A DNA stretch of 5,890 nucleotides, taken from assembly GCA_900551505.1 (NCBI GenBank), contig URWK01000090.1, forward strand, positions 1 through 5,890, given 5' to 3'. This document shows, piece after piece, positions 1 through 5,023 of the stretch; position 1 is the first letter of the stretch; every line of letters starts with the position of its first letter. Both the position numbers and the translations under genes were made by a program. The notes beneath the pieces were generated by a model. It did not search any database. It was not told the origin of the DNA and saw nothing but the letters and a program-made list of their open reading frames with translations. The stretch is from an uncultured Ruminococcus sp. (GTDB lineage Bacteria > Bacillota > Clostridia > Oscillospirales > Ruminococcaceae).

Positions 1-239
1 GTAATAATAGGTTTATTAATAAAATTGATGAATCATATCTTTATGAAAAACTTAAAAACTCTAAATATAAGTACCTTGTTCAGATTAAGCCAGATATTAT
101 CTTGGAAAAATTGAGTACGTTCATCAATACTCGTTTCACCTATGTAACATATGAAAATCCAGAATTACTAGGAGAAGAAATAGTTTATTCAGAAGATAAA
201 ATAAGTGATGAACTTCTCTTTTTCTTAAATAGTTTATAA
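1..239 (+). CDS. 3' end of an unrecognised AT-rich gene (partial)
   Basis: An open frame enters from the left edge (first full codon at base 3) and runs 78 codons to a TAA at 237-239. The start lies outside the window. I do not recognise the family. The visible C-terminal part is hydrophilic, rich in Lys, Glu, Tyr, Asn, Ile and Leu, with no membrane segment, Cys pair or repeat, and it ends in a short hydrophobic patch (LLFFLNSL). By hand count the segment is about 25% G+C, far below the cellulase gene downstream, and it uses AT-ending codons throughout, so it may be acquired or accessory DNA. It is followed at once by a hairpin with a T-tract, which fits the end of a transcription unit. No function is proposed. 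That it is coding is supported only by the uninterrupted frame and the well-placed terminator. Confidence 0.6.
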   Translation, partial: NNRFINKIDESYLYEKLKNSKYKYLVQIKPDIILEKLSTFINTRFTYVTYENPELLGEEIVYSEDKISDELLFFLNSL

Positions 240-240
240 T
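235..240 (+). promoter_or_regulatory. Candidate -10 box for the GH9 gene
   Basis: A perfect TATAAT overlaps the stop codon of the upstream gene and would start transcription near base 247. No convincing -35 hexamer lies 16-18 bp upstream, and no TG extension precedes it. In DNA this AT-rich, TATAAT occurs easily by chance. It is listed because only 68 bp separate the two genes and the terminator implies the GH9 gene needs its own promoter nearby. Confidence 0.25.
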
Positions 241-244
241 TTAT

Positions 245-287
245 AAAATATAGATATAGTGTGTTTTCACTATATCTATATTTTTTT
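245..287 (+). terminator. 17-bp AT-rich hairpin with T-tract after the upstream gene
   Basis: Bases 245-261 are perfectly complementary to 268-284, with a 6-nt loop (TGTTTT, 262-267). The right arm runs into seven T residues at 281-287. It begins five bases after the upstream stop codon, so an intrinsic terminator is the simplest reading. The stem is almost all A-T, so it is weaker than its length suggests. The T-tract ends only eight bases before the ribosome binding site of the cellulase gene. If that gene is transcribed from the TATAAT at 235-240, the same hairpin would form the extreme 5' end of its mRNA and could act as a stabiliser or a leaky attenuator instead. Confidence 0.6.
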
Positions 288-307
288 ATCTTTTAAGGAG
301 GATACTT

Positions 308-412
308 ATGCTGAAAAACAAATTCGGTAAGAAGGCAGTTGCAGCAGTAATGGCTGCAGCAATGACCGTTTCCGCAACTGCAATGGGTCTGTCTTCCATT
401 ACCGCAAGTGCC
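308..412 (+). other. Signal peptide of the GH9 enzyme
   Basis: The first 35 residues show a short basic region (K3, K5, K8, K9), a hydrophobic Ala/Val/Met core from about residue 10 to 28, and a small-residue cleavage site (TASA before A36). Cleavage one or two residues later is also possible. There is no lipobox Cys, so a freely secreted protein is expected, consistent with cellulosome assembly through the dockerin. Confidence 0.9.
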
Positions 413-3295
413 GCTGCAACCGGCTTTGAAGAATTCGGTGCTGGTACTTTTAACGATGGTGTTGGTCTGCCGTGGCATATCTGTGAAAGTGCTACTGGTA
501 CCATGAAGTTTGAAGTGGCAAATGGCTGCTACAACATCCTGATCACCAATCCGGGTGGTTTGTCCAACAACGGTGAAGGTCGTTGGGACTGCCAGTTCCG
601 TCACAGAGGTCTTACAATCCAGAGCGGTCACACATACCGTATTACATACAGCGTAAAGGCAAGCAACAGCGGTCATATGTACGCTAAAATCGGTAACATG
701 GTTAAGGATGACCAGGAACTTTGGCACGGTAACGGTACTGTTCTTAATATGCAGACTCTTGATACAACAGCTTCACAGGCTGATGTTGAAGCAGCTCTTA
801 AGAGTGCTTCTCCTTCAGGTCAGACTATTGAATACGGTCAGGGTTGGGACAACTGGAAGAACGTTGAAATCCCTGCTAACAAGTGGGTAACATATGCTTA
901 TGAATTCCAGGCAACAGAAACTGTTGAAGGTACAGCAGAATACACATTCCACTTTGGCGGTACAGGTCAGTACACAGAAAGAGAATGCTTCCCGGCAGGA
1001 ACAACTCTCCAGTTCGATAACATGGCTCTCGTTGACATGACAGACGACCAGTCAGACTATGTTACTCCAGACCCATATGTAAGAAACGAAATCCTCGTTA
1101 ACCAGCTCGGTTATACAGTAGGTCTCGAAAAGAAGGCTACAATGGTTGATGACAGCACATCACCAAAGACTTTTGAAATCAAGACTAAGGATGGCGAAAC
1201 AGTTTACACAGGCAAGTCAACTCCAATGGGTGCAGACGCAGAATCAGGCGACAGCGTTCATATCCTCGACTTCTCAGACTTCGATGTTGAAGCCGGTGAA
1301 GACTGGGTAGACGGTGCTGAAGAAAACGGTGCTTACTACATTGAATGCGATGGCAAGAAGTCATACAGATTCAACATTGCCGGTACAGCAAAGAAGAACT
1401 GGCTCTATGACGGAATGCTCTCAAATGCTCTTAACTACTACTATCAGAACCGTTCAGGTATTGATGTTGAAGCTAAATACATCACTTCAGGCGACCCGAC
1501 AACTCTCGCTCACAAGGGCGGTCACAATCCTGACGTTGCTTACATTCAGACAGAATGGATTAAGGCTTACAAGGGCGATGGCTCAGACATTCAGAAGAGC
1601 AATGGTACTCTCGATGTAACAGGCGGTTGGTACGATGCAGGTGACCACGGTAAATACGTTCTTAACGGCGGTATTTCAGTTTGGACACTCCAGAACATGT
1701 ACGAAAGAGAACTTGTAAAGAATGGTAACGCAGACAAGTTCGGCGATGGTTCAATGGTTATCCCTGAAAACTCAAATGGTACACCTGACCTTCTCGATGA
1801 AACAAAGGTTGAAATGGACTTCTTCCTCAAGATGCAGAGAGAAGACGGCATGGTTTACCACAAGATGCACGACTACAAGTGGACAGGACTTGCTGTAAGA
1901 CCTACAGAAGATACACTTACTCGTATTGTTAAGCCGGTTACAACAGCAGCTACTCTCAACCTTGCAGCAGCAGCAGCACAGGGCTACAGACTTTGGAAAG
2001 ATGTAGACTCAAGCTATGCAGATACTCTTCTTGCAGCAGCTAAGAAGGCTTACACAGCAGCTAAGGCTAATCCGGACCTTCTTGCTCCTCTTGACCAGGC
2101 AATCGGTGGTGGTGCTTACGGTGATACATATGTAGACGATGACTTCTACTGGGCAGCTTGCGAACTCTACGCATCAACAAAGGATACTTCATACTACAAT
2201 GACCTCAAGGGCTATGCAAACCCTAACGATACAACAGGCAAGGATAAGGCATTCTCAATCACAACAAATCTTACCGGCGGTGAAAACAGCGGTTCTAAGA
2301 CATCATTCAACTGGGGTTGTACTTCAGGTTGTGGTACTCTTACACTTTCACTTTATCCGGACCTTCTCTCAGCTGATGAAAACGCTCAGGTTAAGAGTGC
2401 TATCACAGCAGCTGCTGATGAATACATTGATATCGAAAACTCACAGGGTTACGGTATTCCTTACAAGGGAACATCATTCACTGACGAAACAAACGCTCCT
2501 GGCGTAGTATTCGAAGGTTATGAATGGGGTTCAAACTCAATGGTAGTAAACAATGCTATCGTTATGGCTTATGCTGCTGACCTTTCAGAAACTCCTGACA
2601 AGTATGCAAACGGTGTCGTTTCAGCTATGGACTATGTCTTCGGACGTAACCCACTTGAATATTCATATGTAACAGGCTACGGCGAACACCACACCACATA
2701 TCCACATCACCGTTACTGGTCATGGATTCTCGATAAGAGCTTCCCACTTGCTCCTGCAGGCGTTCTCTCAGGTGGTCCTAACTCAGGTATGCAGGACCCA
2801 TGGATTAAGGGTGCCGGCTACAAGGTTGGCGAACTTGCTCCACAGCTTTGCTACCTCGACCACGTTGAATCTTGGTCAACAAACGAAGTTACAATCAACT
2901 GGAACGCTCCGTTTGCTTGGCTTGTAAGCTACATGGAAGACTATAAGCCAACAGGTGCAACAGACCCGGACAATACAACAACTACAACTACCACAACAAC
3001 TACAACTTCTACAAGTGACACAACCACAACAACTTCTTCTACATCTGGTACAACAAGTGGTTCTTCTACAAGCGGTTCAACAGGCGACAGAAAACCTGGT
3101 GACGTAAACTGTGATGGTAAGGTTAACATTGCTGACCTCTTCGCACTCGCTCAGAACATCGCAGCTCTCAGCGACCTCACAGAACAGGGTAAGGCAAACG
3201 CAGACGTTACAGGCGACAGCAAGGTTAACATCGCTGACCTCTTCAAACTCGCTCAGTACATTGCACAGCTCATCGACTATTCTGAACTTAAGTAA
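308..3295 (+). CDS. Secreted dockerin-bearing GH9 cellulase (CBM4-Ig-GH9-dockerin)
   Basis: This 995-residue extracellular beta-1,4-glucanase acts on cellulose. The start is fixed by AAGGAGG at 295-301, six bases before the ATG. Domains by residue: Sec signal peptide 1-35 (Lys-rich start, Ala/Met core, probable cleavage after ASA); CBM4-like carbohydrate-binding module about 39-244; CelD_N Ig-like module about 259-357 (starts NEILVNQLGY); GH9 catalytic domain about 366-875; Thr/Ser linker 886-930; dockerin 931-995. Expected catalytic residues are present. WYDAGDHG (441-448) carries D443 and D446, D446 being the likely general base. The stretch 849-867 fits GH9 signature 2 with D851 and the catalytic acid E860. 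PHHR (799-802) belongs to signature 1. The order CBM4-Ig-GH9 matches the clostridial CelK/CbhA group, whose members are processive cellobiohydrolases; that activity is inferred here, not shown. The gene appears monocistronic, between two terminators. Codon use changes sharply near base 600. Confidence 0.97.
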   Translation: MLKNKFGKKAVAAVMAAAMTVSATAMGLSSITASAAATGFEEFGAGTFNDGVGLPWHICESATGTMKFEVANGCYNILITNPGGLSNNGEGRWDCQFRHRGLTIQSGHTYRITYSVKASNSGHMYAKIGNMVKDDQELWHGNGTVLNMQTLDTTASQADVEAALKSASPSGQTIEYGQGWDNWKNVEIPANKWVTYAYEFQATETVEGTAEYTFHFGGTGQYTERECFPAGTTLQFDNMALVDMTDDQSDYVTPDPYVRNEILVNQLGYTVGLEKKATMVDDSTSPKTFEIKTKDGETVYTGKSTPMGADAESGDSVHILDFSDFDVEAGEDWVDGAEENGAYYIECDGKKSYRFNIAGTAKKNWLYDGMLSNALNYYYQNRSGIDVEAKYITSGDPTTLAHKGGHNPDVAYIQTEWIKAYKGDGSDIQKSNGTLDVTGGWYDAGDHGKYVLNGGISVWTLQNMYERELVKNGNADKFGDGSMVIPENSNGTPDLLDETKVEMDFFLKMQREDGMVYHKMHDYKWTGLAVRPTEDTLTRIVKPVTTAATLNLAAAAAQGYRLWKDVDSSYADTLLAAAKKAYTAAKANPDLLAPLDQAIGGGAYGDTYVDDDFYWAACELYASTKDTSYYNDLKGYANPNDTTGKDKAFSITTNLTGGENSGSKTSFNWGCTSGCGTLTLSLYPDLLSADENAQVKSAITAAADEYIDIENSQGYGIPYKGTSFTDETNAPGVVFEGYEWGSNSMVVNNAIVMAYAADLSETPDKYANGVVSAMDYVFGRNPLEYSYVTGYGEHHTTYPHHRYWSWILDKSFPLAPAGVLSGGPNSGMQDPWIKGAGYKVGELAPQLCYLDHVESWSTNEVTINWNAPFAWLVSYMEDYKPTGATDPDNTTTTTTTTTTTSTSDTTTTTSSTSGTTSGSSTSGSTGDRKPGDVNCDGKVNIADLFALAQNIAALSDLTEQGKANADVTGDSKVNIADLFKLAQYIAQLIDYSELK
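2963..3097 (+). repeat. Thr/Ser-rich linker coded by ACN triplets
   Basis: Residues 886-930 join the catalytic domain to the dockerin. They include eleven consecutive Thr codons (2975-3007: ACA, ACT and ACC mixed), a second run of five Thr after D904, then Ser/Gly/Thr units ending in GDRKPGD. Such linkers are flexible and often O-glycosylated in cellulosomal enzymes. The mixed third bases make strand slippage less likely than in a pure triplet repeat, though length variation between strains is plausible. Confidence 0.9.
3098..3292 (+). other. Type I-like dockerin with two near-identical F-hand repeats
   Basis: Residues 931-995 hold two calcium-binding loop-helix repeats. Loop 1 ligand positions are D932, N934, D936, N940, D943. 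Loop 2 positions are D966, T968, D970, N974, D977, so T968 replaces the usual Asn at position 3. Each loop continues as VNIADLF, then LAQ and IA (938-954 and 972-988). The underlying DNA, 3119-3169 and 3221-3271, matches at 43 of 51 bases by hand count. The residues at the classical recognition positions are Ile-Ala in both repeats, so the module is symmetric and may bind its cohesin in either of two orientations. The module should anchor the enzyme to a scaffoldin; the partner is not in this window. Confidence 0.93.
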
Positions 3296-3325
3296 TTCGG
3301 TTACTGAATAATATAAGCTGATTTC

Positions 3326-3359
3326 AGCCCCTTTCGAGATTTCGGAGGGGGCTTTTTTT
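3326..3359 (+). terminator. Strong intrinsic terminator after the GH9 gene
   Basis: Bases 3326-3337 pair with 3342-3353 in a 12-bp stem (two G-U pairs) closed by a GATT loop. AGCCCC faces GGGGCT at the base, and seven T residues follow at 3353-3359. It begins 31 bases after the cellulase stop codon. It should end the GH9 transcript and insulate the purine operon downstream. Confidence 0.93.
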
Positions 3360-3396
3360 GCCTGAAATATTTTTTTCTGATTTTTTCGGAAAGGTG

Positions 3397-3425
3397 TTGA
3401 AATTTTCACAAAACAGTTGTATAAT
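3397..3425 (+). promoter_or_regulatory. Sigma-70 promoter of the purine operon
   Basis: TTGAAA (3397-3402) and a perfect TATAAT (3420-3425) are separated by exactly 17 bp, and the region upstream is rich in A/T tracts (3368-3387). The predicted start is near 3432, giving a leader of about 215 nt before purE. It is the best promoter match I found in the window. I saw no obvious operator palindrome overlapping it. Confidence 0.8.
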
Positions 3426-3456
3426 AAGTATATATTAATAATTATGGGGTGTGGAT

Positions 3457-3558
3457 ATGCAAGAGTTTTACTTTATATATTCGTTTGATATTAGTTGCAA
3501 TGGTATCGGTGTATATAGTCATAATTCTAACCCATTAAATAACTGTAATGTACTGTAA
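3457..3558 (+). CDS. Possible 33-residue leader peptide upstream of purE
   Basis: An ATG at 3457, about 25 nt after the predicted transcript start, opens a 33-codon frame ending in TAA at 3556-3558. A weak Shine-Dalgarno-like GGGG (3446-3449) lies seven bases upstream. The peptide begins MQEFYFIYSF and is rich in Asn (residues 15, 23, 25, 28, 29, 31), with Tyr/Phe near the start and Cys at 14 and 30. The stop codon sits inside the 5' arm of the downstream terminator, the geometry expected if ribosome position on this ORF controls terminator folding. An open stretch of this length can arise by chance, the ribosome site is poor, and no homolog is recognised, so a non-coding structured leader is a serious alternative. 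Confidence 0.35.
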   Translation: MQEFYFIYSFDISCNGIGVYSHNSNPLNNCNVL

Positions 3559-3588
3559 CCACTACCTATAACATGGTTGCAGTTTTTT
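3552..3588 (+). terminator. Intrinsic terminator inside the purE leader
   Basis: ACTGTAACC (3552-3560) pairs with GGTTGCAGT (3575-3583) in nine base pairs with one G-U. The loop is 14 nt (3561-3574) and a run of six T residues follows (3583-3588). It lies downstream of the operon promoter and 59 bases before the purE start, so it would abort transcription before the structural genes. That placement implies conditional termination. The stem is of moderate strength, which fits a switchable attenuator. Confidence 0.65.
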
Positions 3589-3647
3589 ATTGTTCAGAAA
3601 AGTTTCCGCTTTTGCAGTGATAACATATCGTGATGGAGGATTGAAAA

Positions 3648-4148
3648 ATGTCAAAAAAAGTCGCAATTATTATGGGCAGTGACAGCGATTTGCCTGTAGT
3701 TAAGGATGCTGTAAAGGAACTTAAAAAATTCAATGTTCCTTATGAAGTTCATGTAATGTCAGCACACAGAACACCTGAACAGGCAAGCGAATTTTCAAAA
3801 AATGCGGTTAAAAACGGTTTCGGAGTAATTATTTCTGCTGCCGGAAAAGCTGCACACCTTGGAGGAGTTCTTGCAGCTCACACTATTTTGCCGGTAATCG
3901 GCATTCCAATCAAGTCTTCGACACTTGACGGACTTGATGCACTTCTTGCCACAGTTCAGATGCCGAAGGGTATTCCTGTAGCAACTGTTGCCATTGACGG
4001 TGCGGGAAATGCCGGTATTCTTGCAGTGCAGATGCTGGCACTTTCAGACCCTGAACTTGCCGAAAAACTTGAAACCATGAAGAAAGATATGGCTGATGCG
4101 GTTGTCGAAAAAGACAAGAAAATTCAGGCAATGATTGAAGAAATATAA
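3648..4148 (+). CDS. purE: PurE, N5-carboxyaminoimidazole ribonucleotide mutase (class I type)
   Basis: This 166-residue cytoplasmic enzyme rearranges N5-CAIR to CAIR in de novo purine synthesis. Its length is normal for bacterial class I PurE. Recognisable motifs are the N-terminal nucleotide-binding GSDSD (10-14), SAHRTP (38-43) with H40, AGKAAHLGG (65-73) with H70, and QMPKGIPVATVAI (104-116). The start is supported by GGAGG at 3635-3639, eight bases upstream. It is the first gene of the operon, behind the attenuated leader, and purC starts 22 bases after its stop. The loop AGKAAHLGG differs from the AGGAAHLPG I recall for E. coli: K67 for Gly and G72 for Pro. No purK, whose product supplies N5-CAIR, lies between purE and purC, so the enzyme may get its substrate from a distant purK or use AIR and CO2 directly. 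The family call is firm; the class of reaction is inferred. Confidence 0.97.
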   Translation: MSKKVAIIMGSDSDLPVVKDAVKELKKFNVPYEVHVMSAHRTPEQASEFSKNAVKNGFGVIISAAGKAAHLGGVLAAHTILPVIGIPIKSSTLDGLDALLATVQMPKGIPVATVAIDGAGNAGILAVQMLALSDPELAEKLETMKKDMADAVVEKDKKIQAMIEEI

Positions 4149-4156
4149 GAATATTT

Positions 4157-4161
4157 GGAGG
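4157..4161 (+). promoter_or_regulatory. purC: Ribosome binding site that sets the purC start
   Basis: GGAGG lies nine bases before the ATG at 4171. The purC frame is open further upstream to a TTG at 4135, inside the end of purE, but that codon has no ribosome binding site and would add 12 residues not expected in the family. The ATG at 4171 is therefore the chosen start. Confidence 0.9.
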
Positions 4162-4170
4162 TATATCACA

Positions 4171-4890
4171 ATGAAAAATTTACAGAAAACAGAACAGATG
4201 TATGAAGGTAAGGCTAAAAAGGTTTTCGCAACAAATGACCCGAACCTCGTAATCGTTGACTACAAGGACGATGCGACAGCTTTCAACGGTGAAAAGAAAG
4301 GCACTATCCACAACAAAGGTATCATCAACAACAAGGTTACAAATCACCTTATGAAGCTCCTCGAAAAAGAAGGTATTCCGACACACTTTGTTGAAGAAAT
4401 TTCAGACCGTGAAACAATCGTAAAGAAAGTTTCCATCGTTCCTCTTGAAGTTATTGTAAGAAACATCACAGCAGGTTCTCTCGCAAAAAGACTCGGACTT
4501 GACGAAGGCATCAAGCTTTCACAGACCGTTCTTGAATACTGCTACAAAGATGACGACCTTGGCGACCCGATGGTAAATGAATACCACATTATGGCTATGC
4601 AGTGGTGTACAAAGGAAGAGCTTGACACAATTGCAAACTATGCACTTAAAATCAATAAATTCCTCACAGCATACCTCAAAGACCTTAACATCGAACTCAT
4701 CGACTTCAAGCTTGAATTTGGTAAGACTTCAGATGGCACAATCGTTCTCGCAGATGAAATTTCTCCTGATACTTGTCGTTTCTGGGACAGCGTTACAAAA
4801 GAAAAACTTGATAAGGACAGATTCAGAAGGAACCTTGGCGGCGAAGAAGACGCTTATAAGGAAATCATGAAAAGACTTCTCGGCGAATAA
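4171..4890 (+). CDS. purC: PurC, phosphoribosylaminoimidazole-succinocarboxamide (SAICAR) synthase
   Basis: This 239-residue enzyme uses ATP to join CAIR, the product of PurE, to aspartate, giving SAICAR. It is cytoplasmic and of normal length for the bacterial single-domain form. Visible motifs are MYEGKAKKV (10-18) in the N-terminal ATP-binding lobe, PLEVIVRNITAGS (SAICAR synthetase signature 1), LIDFKLEFG (signature 2) and LADEISPDTCRFWD near the C-terminus, the last lining the nucleotide and metal site in the family. It follows purE by 22 bp, too short for a separate promoter, so the two should be co-transcribed and translated from independent ribosome sites. No disruption or missing motif was seen. 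The next gene, purF, lies 133 bp downstream beyond a large inverted repeat. Confidence 0.97.
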   Translation: MKNLQKTEQMYEGKAKKVFATNDPNLVIVDYKDDATAFNGEKKGTIHNKGIINNKVTNHLMKLLEKEGIPTHFVEEISDRETIVKKVSIVPLEVIVRNITAGSLAKRLGLDEGIKLSQTVLEYCYKDDDLGDPMVNEYHIMAMQWCTKEELDTIANYALKINKFLTAYLKDLNIELIDFKLEFGKTSDGTIVLADEISPDTCRFWDSVTKEKLDKDRFRRNLGGEEDAYKEIMKRLLGE

Positions 4891-4893
4891 TTA

Positions 4894-4962
4894 CTGATTA
4901 AGCAATTGAATATTATCGAAAAGTGAAGCGACTAAAAACTTCACTTTTCAATTAATAATCAG
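4894..4962 (+). repeat. Nested inverted repeat in the purC-purF gap
   Basis: A perfect 11-bp stem joins GAAAAGTGAAG (4918-4928) to CTTCACTTTTC (4939-4949) across a 10-nt A-rich loop. Outside it, CTGATTA (4894-4900) pairs with TAATCAG (4956-4962), and partial pairing is possible in between. The structure starts four bases after the purC stop. No T-tract follows on either strand, so it does not look like an ordinary intrinsic terminator. A role in mRNA stability, processing, or setting purC and purF levels is the more likely reading. Bases 4963-5009 show no clear promoter. Confidence 0.6.
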
Positions 4963-5023
4963 AAATTCAGTATCAGCAAAATCTTTACTCAAGGTATATT
5001 ATGGCATTAAGGAGAGTTAATTA

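Larger units (their letters stand above)
3432..3588 (+). promoter_or_regulatory. purE leader, probable transcription-attenuation region
   Basis: With the segments around it, this accounts for the 352-bp gap between the GH9 stop and purE. After the predicted start, the leader has GTTGCA at 3494-3499, identical to part of the terminator's 3' arm (3576-3581). Both copies can pair with TGTAAC at 3554-3559, so the two pairings exclude each other. A second possible helix joins AGTT and AATGG (3493-3496, 3499-3503) to CCATT and AACT (3532-3536, 3541-3544). Premature termination controlled by an alternative fold is the likely mechanism, and the ligand or trigger is unknown. I could not find the conserved core of the guanine/adenine riboswitch. 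From 3589 to 3647 I see only the purE ribosome binding site and a weak 5-bp hairpin (3598-3602 with 3609-3613). Confidence 0.5.

Noticed and set aside
2941..3129. Minus-strand Val-rich open frame opposite the linker.
   Set aside because: It is simply the complement of the ACN Thr repeat. There is no ribosome site, and the frame exists because the repeat lacks stops on that strand.
3444..3488. Second short ATG frame in the purE leader (14 codons, ends TGA).
   Set aside because: There is no ribosome binding site upstream, it is very short, and it ends far from the terminator. The 3457 frame is the better candidate.
3432..3520. Possible purine (guanine/adenine) riboswitch in the purE leader, prompted by GGATATG at 3453-3459.
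   Set aside because: The flanking bases cannot form the P2 hairpin around it, and the conserved GUUUCUACC joining segment and matching P3 loop are missing.
4135..4170. Longer purC reading starting at a TTG inside purE.
   Set aside because: There is no ribosome binding site before it. The ATG at 4171 has GGAGG nine bases upstream and gives the normal family length.
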